From: VAZQ01 sp034669045 | GTDB lineage: Bacteria; Pseudomonadota; Alphaproteobacteria; Rhizobiales; Xanthobacteraceae | Assembly: GCA_034669045.1 (NCBI GenBank) | Contig: JAXDOD010000062.1 | Coordinates: 118,556-182,555 of the forward strand | DNA: 64,000 nucleotides | Direction: 5' to 3' | The notes under the pieces: model-generated | What the model saw: only the letters and a program-made list of their open reading frames with translations | Databases searched by the model: none | Told to the model about the DNA's origin: nothing | Made by a program: the position numbers and the translations under genes | In this document: positions 7,968 through 17,391 of the stretch, piece after piece | Position numbering within the stretch: position 1 is the stretch's first letter | How the letters are laid out: each line of letters starts with the position of its first letter

Positions 7968-9500
7968 TCATTCGGCGGCAGGCGGCAAAGGGATTGAGAG
8001 CTGAGGCGATCCGCCTTGCCGATGGGCTGCTATTGCGCATTCGCTCCGCGACGGTTGCATCCCGCGCGCTCGCGCAAGCGCGGCCTCGGAGCGACGGTCG
8101 CCGCGCGCCAGGCTCAAGATCGTCATCGCCAAGATGCGCAAGTCAAGCCACAAGGAGGCATTGCGAATGTACCATTCGTCCAGCGCCTCCTTGTCCTCGG
8201 CCGAGAGCAGCGTGCCGCCATTGACTTGCGCCCAGCCGGTGATGCCGGGCCGGACCATGAGCCGGATGTTAGGCGCCGATGGTTGATCCTGCGGGAGGAG
8301 GGGACGCGGCCCGATCAGGGACATGTCGCCGACAAGCACATTCAACAATTGAGGCAATTCGTCGAGCCGCGTCTTGCGCAGCAACTGCCCGATCCATGAC
8401 ACCCGCTGTTCGTCGGCGACCCTTTGACCTCTCCAATCCAGCGGCAGTTGCAGCGTGCGAAACTTGTACAGCAGGAACTGCCGGCCGTTGAGCCCGGCGC
8501 GCTGCTGCCAAAAGTGAACGGGCGAACGCACATCCAGGAATGCCAGCGAGGCCACCACGATCCAGACCGGCAACAATGCAATGATCAGTATCAGGGCCAC
8601 AAAAAAATCGCCAAAATTCTTGAACCGAAAGTATGACGGCAGCGCGACGCTGGAAACGACATGGTCCGCCGTTGCCGGCCCTGCATGGAACGGGCGCGCG
8701 ATGCTGGTCGTTCGTTTGCGCTCGAGGCCGAGCAACAGGGGCACGAATTGCAGATCGAGACCCCGTTGCACGCAGGCGTGCTGGACATGGTTCATGGCTT
8801 CGTCGGACAATGTCTCGGCCTCGCCGCCGACCACGACGCGGTGGGTCGACATCCCATGCACGGCGAATTCATCGATCAGCGATCCAAGCTGCGCCGGTGG
8901 TCCGAACACCCGCACCCCATCGACCGAACGCCCGAACGAGGCCGGCCTCTCGTCGAGGATCGCGATCACCCGCCGCTGACCCGGCGCAAATGCTTCCAGC
9001 ATCTTCATGTAAAGCGACGACAGGTCGTTCAATCCGATCAGGATGATATGTTCACTCGGGACATGCCCGGCTTGACTGGCGACTTTCCGATTTCTCTCGG
9101 CAATACGGACCAGGCCTCTCGCGGTGACCAGGCCTGCCCCCAGAATCAGGGCATGAATGACGGGCGTCGAGCGCGGGATGCCTTCGAGGCGGGTGAAGGT
9201 AAAAAGCACGACGCACGTCAACAGCTCGCCCGCTAGAACGGCCTTGGCGAGCTCGATCGCGTCATGAACGGAGAAGTAACGCGGCATTCCGTCGCGAAGG
9301 CCGAACGCCGCGAATGCCAGCAGCGAAAAGCAGAACGATACCAAACAATAGAAGGCGGCGGTGGTGGCGCCGTCGTAGGACAAGATGTAGGCCTCGCGGA
9401 CGTAGAGCGCGAGCAAAGGCGACAAGGCCGCCCAGAACACGTCAAAAACAGAGAAGCGGATCCTGAAAGTCGCGCGCGAGGATGGTGACCGGATACGCAT
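7968..9500 (-). CDS. Polyprenyl-phosphate sugar phosphotransferase (exopolysaccharide priming enzyme)
   Basis: The protein is 510 residues. The N-terminal part holds several membrane helices, followed by a nucleotide-binding-like region around 150-260. The bacterial sugar transferase domain begins at about 291 with a helix at 298-322, then KFRTL (346-350), RKTRLDELPQL (375-385), GDMSLIGPRP (391-400) and RPGITGWAQVNG (417-428). This is the WbaP/WcaJ type that transfers a hexose-1-phosphate to undecaprenyl phosphate at the inner membrane and starts the repeat unit. The C-terminal tail past about 470 is low-complexity. Confidence 0.92.
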   Translation of the reverse strand: MRIRSPSSRATFRIRFSVFDVFWAALSPLLALYVREAYILSYDGATTAAFYCLVSFCFSLLAFAAFGLRDGMPRYFSVHDAIELAKAVLAGELLTCVVLFTFTRLEGIPRSTPVIHALILGAGLVTARGLVRIAERNRKVASQAGHVPSEHIILIGLNDLSSLYMKMLEAFAPGQRRVIAILDERPASFGRSVDGVRVFGPPAQLGSLIDEFAVHGMSTHRVVVGGEAETLSDEAMNHVQHACVQRGLDLQFVPLLLGLERKRTTSIARPFHAGPATADHVVSSVALPSYFRFKNFGDFFVALILIIALLPVWIVVASLAFLDVRSPVHFWQQRAGLNGRQFLLYKFRTLQLPLDWRGQRVADEQRVSWIGQLLRKTRLDELPQLLNVLVGDMSLIGPRPLLPQDQPSAPNIRLMVRPGITGWAQVNGGTLLSAEDKEALDEWYIRNASLWLDLRILAMTILSLARGDRRSEAALARARGMQPSRSECAIAAHRQGGSPQLSIPLPPAAE

Positions 9501-9980
9501 GGCCTATGCCATTGCTCCATCGAGCGGCCCAAGGCTCCTTAACGGCGATATTGCACCTGTCCCTCAGGACCACACGCGACTTCGGCTGGTGCATTGGGCG
9601 CGACAGAACGTATCCCAGTTTCGCCGCGAGGGGCAACACACATAGGCGCTGGCTTAACCATGTCGCGGACGTTCCAATCCCGCTCTGTAGCGGTCCCGGA
9701 TCTGCGGTGCGCCGCTGCGCAAGTGCCGCGCGCTGCACCGCGTCCGCGACACGTGCGGCGCAAGTCAGCGCTTATGGGGGCAACACAGGGGATGCGGCCC
9801 GACCCAATGTACAAACTCGCTTCGCTTGGGGATAATGGTGGCATCGCATCTGGCCTTCGCCGACGGTCGATCGGCGACATCGCTGCTGCGTCGGGTCGAC
9901 GCGATTTTTGACGTTATTTGAGCAACAAGTAATCTGCGCGACAGAACGGCAAGATAACGCGAGATTGGCGGAAGCAGGCC
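9501..9980. other. Non-coding divergent regulatory region
   Basis: This 480-bp gap separates the minus-strand priming-transferase operon from the plus-strand export operon. No convincing gene was found in either strand; open frames here have no recognisable domains or ribosome-binding sites. It should contain both promoters. A weak sigma70-like pair is noted separately. Confidence 0.6.
9908..9935 (+). promoter_or_regulatory. Weak sigma70-like promoter before the export operon
   Basis: TTGACG (9908-9913) is followed 16 bases later by TAATCT (9930-9935), 45 bases before the start of the Wza-like gene. The -35 is good and the -10 poor (3 of 6), so this is only a candidate. Confidence 0.3.
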
Positions 9981-10607
9981 ATGGGATTTGACTTTGGACG
10001 CAGAGGAAAGGTCTGGTTCTTGACGGAAAAGTTCCGCGCGTACCCTGTTCTGCTGGCCTTTTGTCTGTTGCTGGCGGGCTGCGGGACCGGTGCCGAGCTT
10101 GGCCGCGTCAGCGATTCCGAACAGCAGGCCATCCTGGAGCAATCCAGAGGGTCGCCGCGCCTGCAGGCCGGGGAAAAAATCCGTGTGACCGTCTATGGCG
10201 AGGCCTCGCTCAGCGGCGACTATCAGATTGACCCAAGCGGGTTTGTTTCGCTTCCCCTGGCCGGGACACTCAAAGCGGCGGGCTTCACTCCCGCAGAATT
10301 TGAGAAGGCGCTAGCAACGAAGTTTCGAGGTGAATATCTCAAAAATCCCAAGGTGACCGTGACCATTTCCGAGTTCAGGCCGTTTTATATCATGGGAGAG
10401 ATCGAGAAACCAGGAGCGTATCCTTATACGAGCGGGCTAAACATCTTGAGCGCCATTGCGATTGCTGGAGGGACGACTTACAGGGCGAGTAAGTCTTCTA
10501 TTCTCATACAGCATCCTGGCGATTCCGGCATGCGTGAATACCCGTTGGCGTCGTCGGTCCCGGTCTTGCCGGGGGATGTCATCCGGGTCCCGCAAAGATA
10601 CTTTTAA
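9981..10607 (+). CDS. Wza-like polysaccharide export lipoprotein
   Basis: The protein is 208 residues with a lipoprotein signal: a hydrophobic stretch 21-33 and lipobox L-A-G-C with Cys34. The export domain follows (LQAGEKIRVTVYGEASLSGDY, DPSGFVSLPLAG, ATKFRGEYLKNPKVTVTISE), then one SLBB-like segment (GEIEKPGAYPYTSGLNILSAI). This short form lacks the C-terminal amphipathic helix of E. coli Wza, as is common in alphaproteobacterial ExoF/GumB-like proteins. It probably forms the periplasmic or outer-membrane part of the exporter, with the Wzc-like protein as partner. Confidence 0.9.
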   Translation: MGFDFGRRGKVWFLTEKFRAYPVLLAFCLLLAGCGTGAELGRVSDSEQQAILEQSRGSPRLQAGEKIRVTVYGEASLSGDYQIDPSGFVSLPLAGTLKAAGFTPAEFEKALATKFRGEYLKNPKVTVTISEFRPFYIMGEIEKPGAYPYTSGLNILSAIAIAGGTTYRASKSSILIQHPGDSGMREYPLASSVPVLPGDVIRVPQRYF

Positions 10608-10749
10608 CCAAATCCTGTTGCCCAAATGCACCGCTTACCCGCGCAATGCGGGATAACCTATCATTCGGGTTGAACCTCGTGTCCCTGAGGGGCACAGTGC
10701 CTCGATAGGGATTCTCTTAGCTAAATTTTGTGGGCTCGGGGTCGGGCTA

Positions 10750-12087
10750 ATGGGGCGAAAACCGCAAAGCTACCGCGCCTTCATCGCTGCCGCCGGTGCA
10801 ATAACGGCAAGCGTCGCCGCTACCGCTCCCGCTTCCGCGCAGGTGGGCGCATTCGGCGGCCCGGGAGGGCCCTCGCTGACGCCGCCGCCGGTCCTGTCCA
10901 GCCGCGACGATCCGTTCGCGAAGCCAACCCGCGACTACAGCGCGCTGCCGGTCGGCTCATGGCTGGTTTATCCGTCGCTTTTTATCGGCGTCGCGTACGA
11001 CGACAACATCAACCAGAATTCGACCGTGAAGAATTCAGGTTGGAGTGGCCGGTTCGTGCCCAGCATCCTCGCCGAAACGACCGATGGAATTCACAAGGGC
11101 ACCTTCTACGGCATGGCGGATATCCGCGCCTATACCATTGGGGATACGAACGTCGGCGATACCCTTGCCGCTCGCGCCGGCTTCATCCAGCGATACCAGC
11201 CCACGCCGGATCTCGTTTTCAACGCCCAGGCCGACTACACCCGGCAGCGGGACTTGTTCAGCACCTTCGGCATCGACCACAGCGTCACCACTCTCAATCC
11301 CACCGCCGTTGGTCTGATGCCGGTGACCAACCCTCTCGCCTATAACCAGCTTGCGGCGACGGTGTCGGTTCAGAAGACTTTCGACCGCGCCTTCGTGAAT
11401 GTCGGCGGAGCGGTCGTCGACATCATGTATGACACCAATCCGGCGGTGCTTGCTCCCTCGCCCAACGGCGTGGCCTACAGCGGCATCGGACGCGGTGGAT
11501 TCTGGTTCACGCCGCTCCTCTACGGATACGTCGAGGGATCGGTCGATGAACGGCGCTATGCGACCAATCAGTTCAACTCCCACGGCTACCGGACCGTGGG
11601 CGGCATCGGCACCGATCAGATCGGGCTGTTCCGCGGTGAAGTGTACGGCGGCCATCAAAGCCAGCGGCACGACTTTGTCCCGCTGGGAACCGTCGACGGC
11701 GCGGTATTGGGCGCCCGGCTGTACTACTATCCCACACGCTTCCTGACGCTTTCGGGCTCGGTCGACGAATCGATCGGCGTGAGTTTGTTGGAAGCGGTGC
11801 CGGGTGCGCGCGGCACCTCGACCAAGGCGACGACTGCGCTCGTCCACGCCACCTATGCGCTGGCGCGGGAGTGGGCGGCAAGCGCCCGTTTCGGCTACAT
11901 TCGCACCGAATTTGTCGACACCATGCGCCGGGACGACGCGTGGATGGCCGGTGCGACAATCACTTACAGCGTCTGGCAGAATTTCGGCCTGACGCTCGAC
12001 TACCAATATGTCGAACTGAATTCGAACGTGCCGCTGCAGGCCTTCACGCGAAACGTGATCATGCTGGGAGGAACCTACAAGTATTGA
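10750..12087 (+). CDS. BBP2-type outer-membrane beta-barrel protein
   Basis: The protein is 445 residues with a signal peptide (about 1-31, cleavage after PASA). The mature part has a Pro-rich start and then alternating aromatic/polar strands typical of a large barrel (GVAYDDNINQNSTVKNSGW early on, GYVEGSVDERRY in the middle), ending in VIMLGGTYKY with an aromatic residue last. Proteins of this family sit in alphaproteobacterial exopolysaccharide loci and may be the outer-membrane channel or surface anchor. It fits here with the short Wza-like lipoprotein, which may need a separate barrel. Confidence 0.82.
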   Translation: MGRKPQSYRAFIAAAGAITASVAATAPASAQVGAFGGPGGPSLTPPPVLSSRDDPFAKPTRDYSALPVGSWLVYPSLFIGVAYDDNINQNSTVKNSGWSGRFVPSILAETTDGIHKGTFYGMADIRAYTIGDTNVGDTLAARAGFIQRYQPTPDLVFNAQADYTRQRDLFSTFGIDHSVTTLNPTAVGLMPVTNPLAYNQLAATVSVQKTFDRAFVNVGGAVVDIMYDTNPAVLAPSPNGVAYSGIGRGGFWFTPLLYGYVEGSVDERRYATNQFNSHGYRTVGGIGTDQIGLFRGEVYGGHQSQRHDFVPLGTVDGAVLGARLYYYPTRFLTLSGSVDESIGVSLLEAVPGARGTSTKATTALVHATYALAREWAASARFGYIRTEFVDTMRRDDAWMAGATITYSVWQNFGLTLDYQYVELNSNVPLQAFTRNVIMLGGTYKY

Positions 12088-12138
12088 TCACGACGGCGTC
12101 GGTGAGCTTTGCTGAGCGGGAATACGAGGAGCCGAGAG

Positions 12139-12624
12139 ATGCGAAATTATCTGCTGGCAGCCTGCGCTGTCGCAAGCATTCTTGCGGCTCCATCGCTTGC
12201 GTCCGCGCAGCCCAATGGTGCGGGTGCGGGTGCGGATCAGTGTCTCGCGTCGACGAGTGAGCAGGTGAAGGGGCTGTTGGCCCGGTTCCGAAGCGGCGGG
12301 CCGGCGCTACGAGCCGCGGTCGCTCGCCTCGTCGAGGAACACCCGGAACTGGCGAGGGACCTGGTCGCGGTCGCACGCCGGGCGAATCCCGCGCAAAAGG
12401 CGGCAATCGGAGCAGGCCTCGCCGATGCGGCCAACTATTTCGCGAAATGCGGGTCGGATACCTGCCGCGGCCTGGAGGGTCTGATTCGAACCTCCCTGGT
12501 TTGCGCCGATGAGGGCACGCGCGTCGGGTTCCTGGTCGCGGAGGCGCCAACCCTGGTCCAGGGTATCCCCGGATTCAACAATGCCGGCGCCGGGCCGGCG
12601 CGAATATCACCTTCGCGACCCTAG
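12139..12624 (+). CDS. Small secreted protein of unknown function
   Basis: The protein is 161 residues from the ATG at 12139, which follows GAGGAGCCGAGAG; a frame start at 12109 lacks support. The signal peptide covers about 1-24 (LAAPSLASA). The mature protein has four cysteines, two in CGSDTC, and helical Ala/Arg-rich segments. Its position directly after the barrel gene and before the ligase gene suggests a periplasmic accessory of the exopolysaccharide machinery. No domain was recognised. Confidence 0.7.
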   Translation: MRNYLLAACAVASILAAPSLASAQPNGAGAGADQCLASTSEQVKGLLARFRSGGPALRAAVARLVEEHPELARDLVAVARRANPAQKAAIGAGLADAANYFAKCGSDTCRGLEGLIRTSLVCADEGTRVGFLVAEAPTLVQGIPGFNNAGAGPARISPSRP

Positions 12625-12748
12625 GCAAACAAGCCTTCCGGCGCTGATCTTCCCAGCCTCAAGCCCTTGCGACTTCGAACCTTCGTCCGTTCCAGGCGGG
12701 AAATTTCGCTGTTGCGCCCGCGACTTGTCTGTCGGGGTCGGCTGTGAG

Positions 12749-12781
12749 ATGCTCATTTCGCCAAAAGTGGCGAAAAAGCAT
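12749..12781. promoter_or_regulatory. Stem-loop in the leader of the ligase gene
   Basis: ATGCT pairs with AGCAT, with a small internal loop; then TTTCGCCA pairs exactly with TGGCGAAA around an AAAG loop. It is a 13-bp interrupted stem. On the plus strand A residues rather than T residues follow, so it is not a classical terminator in that direction. Confidence 0.5.
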
Positions 12782-12854
12782 GAGGAATCAACGACAGGTG
12801 GAGGCAGTCCTTTCACCTGAAGTGCGGTAGCGTCGGACTTGTTCACCATATTCT

Positions 12855-12901
12855 CTGCGTTCGCTATTTCGCTGCATTTCCTGCGTTCGCTATTTCGCTG
12901 C
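12855..12901. repeat. 21-bp exact direct repeat, 26-bp period
   Basis: Copies at 12855-12875 and 12881-12901 are identical and begin CTGCGTTCGC. They lie 51 bases before the ligase start. The period of about 2.5 helical turns and the location suggest a regulator-binding array or a recent duplication. Confidence 0.75.
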
Positions 12902-12951
12902 GTGCACCGCGCGCATGATTCCTGCCCGGCAAAGACCGGCAAAGAAGTGTG

Positions 12952-14424
12952 ATGGAATCGAGAGTTTCAAATTCCGCTCAGGCGCGCGCCATGCGGGCGG
13001 AGGTCGCGCCCGCGGCCGGACCGCTGGCGGCTGCAAGCCGGAGCGCGACGGCCGATCTGGTCATCTTTTGGCTCTTTCTGGCCGCGCTCGCGTGGACCCC
13101 GTTTTGGTACGGCAGCAACGACCTTATCGCCTGGGGGATCAATGCCGTTGTGTTTCCCGGGCTGGCTGCGACTTATGAGATTTCACTCCTGGTCAGGGGG
13201 GAAAGTCATCCGGTCGGGCTCAGGAGTCTCGCCATCCCGGCCGGACTTTTCGCGGCGGTGGTCCTGTGGATCTGGATGCAGACCATGACCTGGCCGCATT
13301 CGCCGCCGGCGCATCCGATCTGGGGGATGGCGGCCGAGGCGCTCGGTCAGCCGCTTGCGGGTCGCATCAGCGTCAATCGCGATCTAACCACCTTGGCGCT
13401 GATTCGGCTGCTGACGGCGGCGAGCGTCTTCTGGCTTGCGGTTCAGCTTTGCCGGAACGGGGCGCGCGCGAGCCTGTTCCTCAATGCCATCGCGGCAATC
13501 ATTTGCGGGTACGCCGCCTACGGCCTCGCCGCCTTCGCCTTCAGCGCGGGTCGGGTGCCCTGGCTGGAAATCCCCTCGACCGGCGGCCACGTCGCCTCGA
13601 CCTTTATCAACCACAACTCGTTTGCGACCTATGCCGGCGTCGGGTTGATGGCGGCCTGCGGTCTCCTGTTCCGGCTCTACCGGGGCGAATTGACGATGGA
13701 GGGACCGCGCCGGCTGCAGATTGCGTCACTCATCGAAACAACGGGGAAAAAGGGCGGATTGCTGCTTGGAGCGGTTTTTGTGCTGTTCGTTGCCATTCTG
13801 CTCACGGGTTCCCGGGGCGGCGTGATCGCCACCGGCTTCGGCCTGTTTGCGCTCTGCGTGTTGACGTTCAGGCGAGGCAGGAAACGCTCGAGCGAGCCCT
13901 TGGAACTGATGGTGGCGGCGGCCGTGCTGGCCGCTGCAATCCTGTTCGCGTTCGGCGACACGTTTGTCGCCAATATCGCGGAGCGCGGCATTCGAGACAC
14001 CGGCCGCCTGGCGGTCTATCTCATCACCCTATGGTCGATCCTCGACGCGCCCTGGCTGGGTCACGGCTACGGCACCTTCGCCGACGTGTTCCCCATGTAC
14101 CGGGACCGATCCATCGGCCTCCAAGGAACCTGGGAACAGGCGCATAATACCTATCTCGAAATCTTCCAGGGGCTGGGTGTGGTGTTCGGGTCCATGCTGG
14201 TGGCCTGCATTCTCCTGTTCGTGCTATCCTGCGTGCGCGGGGCGATGACGCGCCAGGAGAATGCGACGGTGCCACGGGTCGCCGCCAGTGCCGCGTTTCT
14301 CGTCGGCATTCATGCTCTGGTCGACTTCAGTCTGCAAATCCAGGCCGTCGCGCTGACGTTCATGGCGATTTTGGGTGCCGGCGTGGCGCAGTCGCAAAGC
14401 TCGCGTGTCGCGCTCAACGATTGA
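12952..14424 (+). CDS. O-antigen ligase/Wzy-type membrane protein
   Basis: The protein is 490 residues from the ATG at 12952, with GTG directly before it. It has about 10-12 membrane helices. The Wzy_C region has the expected LLTGSRGGVIATGFGLF motif and a large periplasmic loop containing WEQAHNTYLEIFQGLGV. Family members either polymerise lipid-linked repeat units or ligate polymer to an acceptor. With a Wza-like and a Wzc-like gene on each side, polymerase is the better guess. A second Wzy candidate lies at 46128. Confidence 0.85.
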   Translation: MESRVSNSAQARAMRAEVAPAAGPLAAASRSATADLVIFWLFLAALAWTPFWYGSNDLIAWGINAVVFPGLAATYEISLLVRGESHPVGLRSLAIPAGLFAAVVLWIWMQTMTWPHSPPAHPIWGMAAEALGQPLAGRISVNRDLTTLALIRLLTAASVFWLAVQLCRNGARASLFLNAIAAIICGYAAYGLAAFAFSAGRVPWLEIPSTGGHVASTFINHNSFATYAGVGLMAACGLLFRLYRGELTMEGPRRLQIASLIETTGKKGGLLLGAVFVLFVAILLTGSRGGVIATGFGLFALCVLTFRRGRKRSSEPLELMVAAAVLAAAILFAFGDTFVANIAERGIRDTGRLAVYLITLWSILDAPWLGHGYGTFADVFPMYRDRSIGLQGTWEQAHNTYLEIFQGLGVVFGSMLVACILLFVLSCVRGAMTRQENATVPRVAASAAFLVGIHALVDFSLQIQAVALTFMAILGAGVAQSQSSRVALND

Positions 14425-14507
14425 TCGACGAGAGACCGTGGCGGAACATCGTTCGAAATGGTGGATGACCGGGGCTTGGCGCCCGGCCAGCAATCACTGA
14501 AGGCCAG

Positions 14508-16745
14508 ATGCTCAACCGAATTTCTCCCACCAGCAAGTTTGAAACCGGCGAGGACGAACATCGCTTCGACCTGCGCGAGATCCTGAGCTTCGCGTGGCGC
14601 CAATGGAAATTCATCGCCGGCGTCATGGGGGTCGTCTTCGTGGTGGGATTGGTCCTCCTGATGCGGCAGACCCCCGTCTACACCGCGACCAGCCTTGTAC
14701 TGCTCGATCGGCAACGGGAGAAAGCCCCCGGAGCGGAAGCGATCCTGACCGAGGTGAACCTCGATTTTGCGATGGTCGAAAGTCAGATGGCCATTATTCG
14801 ATCGAGCGTTTTCCTGCGCCGGGTGGTGGAGAAGGAACGCCTTTTCGCCGACTCGGAATTCGGCACCCGCACCGCGACCGGGCCATCGTTTCTGGGGTCC
14901 ATCCGTTCGATGATATTCGGTCGCTCCGCCCCGGCCGAAGACACCAAGCCGGCTGAGCCGGACGAAGCGGCCGCCGCGCGCGAGATGCAGCGCTCGATCG
15001 AAGCCCTGAAAGGGTCGGTGTCGGTCGGCAGAGCGGGTCAAGGCTATGTCCTTGCCATTTCCGTCAACAGCACCGATCCGGCGCGCGCGGCGCGGCTGGC
15101 GAACGCCGTTGCCGACGCGTTTCTCGTCGATAAGCTCGATGCCCGTTTCGAAGCGGCTAAACGGGCCTCGGCGTGGCTCAGCGACCGGCTCGTGGAATTG
15201 CGCAATCAACTGCGTGAATCGGAAGAGCAGGTCGCGCAATTCCGGTCCCAGAACAATTTGTTCCAGAGCGGCAACGTCACGCTCAGTCAGCAGCAGCTCT
15301 CGGAACTCAATGCAAAGCTTCTCGATGCGAAAGCCGATGCTGCGCAGAAGAAGGCCCGTGTCGACCTTCTCACCTCGATTCAATCCAAGGGAGGCAGCCT
15401 CCAGAACATGCCGGAGGTGAGCGGTGCCGGCTCGCTGCCGACCCTGCGCCAGCAAGCGGTCACCCTCTCGCAACAGGAGGCGGAGCTTCTGGCGCGCTAC
15501 GGGGCGCCGCATCCGCTCGTGGTCAATGTCCGCGCGCAACAGCGCGACGTCGAACGGGCAATTGCCGCTGAAATGCAGCGGCTGGCGGCGAGCACCAGGA
15601 ATGAATACGAACTCGCCCGGTCCCGCGTGGCGTCGCTCGAGCAGTCGTTGCAGGACGCTTCCGGTCAAAGAAGCGTTGATGACACCACGGCTATTCGCCT
15701 GCGCGAGCTTGAGCGGACGGCCGCCGTCAACAAGAGCCTGTTCGAGGATTTCCTGCAACGCGCGAAAATCACTCAAGAGCAGTCGACTTTCGAGGCCCGC
15801 GAAGCGCGCGTGATCAACCCGGCAGTGGCCCCCGGTGCGCCAAGCTTTCCGCGCAAAAGCCAATACCTTGCCATCAACCTCCTGATCGGACTGCTGCTCG
15901 GGGTCGGGGGCGCTGTCGCCAAGGAGATGCTCAACGTTGGATTCACGACCCCGAAACAGGTCGAAGACATTCTCGGGCTTCCGCTGCTGTCGTCACTCAG
16001 CCTGATGGGCGCGCGCGACCTTACGGTCGACGGCAAAGCCATACCGATCTACTATTGCCCGATGGCAAAGCCGCTGTCGCGATACAGCGAAGGCATCCGC
16101 GCGCTGCGAAGCGGCGTCCAGATGACCGACGTGGACAATCCACCGAAGGTCATCCAGGTGACGTCAACGGTGCCGGGCGAGGGCAAGACGACGATCGCAC
16201 TATCGCTCGCTGCCTCGGGCGCGAATTCCGGCCTCAAGGTTCTTCTGATCGATGCCGATTTGCGGCATCCCTCGGCCTCTCGTGCCCTCAACCTGGAGAA
16301 GGACACCGGCCTCGTCGATCTGCTCATGGGGCAGGTCAGTCCAAAAGATGTGATCAGGTTTCATGAGAAGGCAGGCTTTTGGGCGCTTGCGGTGGGCAGC
16401 AAGACGCAGAACCCGACCGATCTCCTCGGCTCGGAGCGCATGAAGTCCCTGGTGGCGAGCTTCAGGCAGACATTCGATCTCGTGATAATCGACACGTCGC
16501 CTGCGGGCCCGGTCATCGATCCGGTGATCGTCTCCCAGCTCAGCGACACCATCGTGATGGTGGTGCGCTGGGCTTCGACCGCGCGCGAGATGGTCAAGCA
16601 CAGCGTGCAGCAATTGTCCGTACATCGCAAGATTGCCGGCGTCGCCTTCAACCAGGTCAATGATCACAGGGCGCAGAAATACGGAAAATACGGCTACTCC
16701 TATTATTACGGGGCGCGTTACTACAAGCGATACTACAGCGGATAA
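14508..16745 (+). CDS. Wzc/ExoP-type polysaccharide co-polymerase with BY-kinase domain
   Basis: The protein is 745 residues. The Wzz domain has helices near 37-53 and about 448-465, with a long coiled-coil periplasmic part between (many Gln/Glu/Arg, for example LRESEEQVAQFRSQ). The cytoplasmic tyrosine-kinase domain has Walker A STVPGEGKTT (553-562), Walker A' LLIDADLRHP (near 578-588) and Walker B LVIIDTSP (near 657-664). The C-terminus is a Tyr cluster (about ten Tyr in the last 25 residues), the autophosphorylation tail. It controls chain length and export with the Wza-like protein. Confidence 0.93.
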   Translation: MLNRISPTSKFETGEDEHRFDLREILSFAWRQWKFIAGVMGVVFVVGLVLLMRQTPVYTATSLVLLDRQREKAPGAEAILTEVNLDFAMVESQMAIIRSSVFLRRVVEKERLFADSEFGTRTATGPSFLGSIRSMIFGRSAPAEDTKPAEPDEAAAAREMQRSIEALKGSVSVGRAGQGYVLAISVNSTDPARAARLANAVADAFLVDKLDARFEAAKRASAWLSDRLVELRNQLRESEEQVAQFRSQNNLFQSGNVTLSQQQLSELNAKLLDAKADAAQKKARVDLLTSIQSKGGSLQNMPEVSGAGSLPTLRQQAVTLSQQEAELLARYGAPHPLVVNVRAQQRDVERAIAAEMQRLAASTRNEYELARSRVASLEQSLQDASGQRSVDDTTAIRLRELERTAAVNKSLFEDFLQRAKITQEQSTFEAREARVINPAVAPGAPSFPRKSQYLAINLLIGLLLGVGGAVAKEMLNVGFTTPKQVEDILGLPLLSSLSLMGARDLTVDGKAIPIYYCPMAKPLSRYSEGIRALRSGVQMTDVDNPPKVIQVTSTVPGEGKTTIALSLAASGANSGLKVLLIDADLRHPSASRALNLEKDTGLVDLLMGQVSPKDVIRFHEKAGFWALAVGSKTQNPTDLLGSERMKSLVASFRQTFDLVIIDTSPAGPVIDPVIVSQLSDTIVMVVRWASTAREMVKHSVQQLSVHRKIAGVAFNQVNDHRAQKYGKYGYSYYYGARYYKRYYSG

Positions 16746-17386
16746 TGTCCGTGCGGTTGCGAGCAGTCCGCTACCTGACGGCGTTCGCCGTCATCGGTCT
16801 TTCGCTCGTCGCCATTGTTCAAGGTTGCGGCATTGTGGGCTTCGTGCGCGCAAGAGCGGACGCTGCCGCGCGCGCCGATCGGGCCGATGCGCTGCGTTCC
16901 TGGATTGCGGTGCCCGGCGTTGCCGGCGAGGCGCTGACGGCGATGCTGAGCCGGCTGGCTGATCCGACCGATACCGACGCGGCTCGCCAACGCGGCGAGA
17001 CGCTGAGCGCGATACTCGCGCTGCAACCTCTTTCGACGATGAACTGGCTGTCGCTGGCCGGTGCGCGTCTCGTATCGCAAGAGGCCTATGACCAGGTCCT
17101 CGCGGCGCTGACGATGTCGTGGCTGACCGGTGCGAACGAAGGGTCCGTGATGGTGCAGCGTGGGACCTTCGGGCTGTTGCAATGGGAAATCCTGCCTCCC
17201 GCGATCCGCAGCCGGGTCATCGCCGACATGGCCGGAGCTCTTCTCGAAACGACGGTCCGGGATGGAGAGATCGGCCCGGCCAGGACCGTCCTCGCCACGA
17301 AATCGGCGGATACGCGCCAGGAGATCGCGGGCCTGCTCCGCGCGCAAGGTGTCGCGGCGAATGACCTTGTCCGGATGGGGCTTTAA
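16745..17386 (+). CDS. Membrane-anchored protein of unknown function in the exopolysaccharide operon
   Basis: The protein is 213 residues; its ATG overlaps the TAA of the kinase gene by one base (TAATG), so the two are translationally coupled. The N-terminus has one membrane helix (about 10-32). The rest is Ala/Arg-rich and alpha-helical, with repeated LL/AR patterns (PLSTMNWLSLAGARLV, EILPPAIRSRVIADMAGALLE). This could be a TPR-like periplasmic or cytosolic accessory protein. No family was recognised; coupling to the co-polymerase suggests a linked role. Confidence 0.7.
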   Translation: MSVRLRAVRYLTAFAVIGLSLVAIVQGCGIVGFVRARADAAARADRADALRSWIAVPGVAGEALTAMLSRLADPTDTDAARQRGETLSAILALQPLSTMNWLSLAGARLVSQEAYDQVLAALTMSWLTGANEGSVMVQRGTFGLLQWEILPPAIRSRVIADMAGALLETTVRDGEIGPARTVLATKSADTRQEIAGLLRAQGVAANDLVRMGL

Positions 17387-17391
17387 CGTCT

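Larger units (their letters stand above)
12625..12951. other. Non-coding region with hairpin and direct repeats
   Basis: This 327-bp gap precedes the O-antigen-ligase-type gene. It holds a stem-loop (12749-12781) and a 21-bp exact direct repeat (12855-12875 and 12881-12901), both listed separately. No gene was recognised. It is probably a regulatory leader, or a processed terminator plus a new promoter. Confidence 0.6.

Noticed and set aside
9482..9835. 117-codon plus-strand frame in the divergent gap
   Set aside because: No domain, no ribosome-binding site and irregular composition; the region is better read as regulatory.
11035..12006. 323-codon minus-strand frame opposite the outer-membrane barrel
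   Set aside because: Typical antisense shadow in GC-rich DNA; the plus strand has a signal peptide and barrel pattern.
12756..12775. Inverted repeat read as a rho-independent terminator for the small secreted-protein gene
   Set aside because: On the plus strand the stem is followed by A rather than T residues and lies over 130 bases after the stop.
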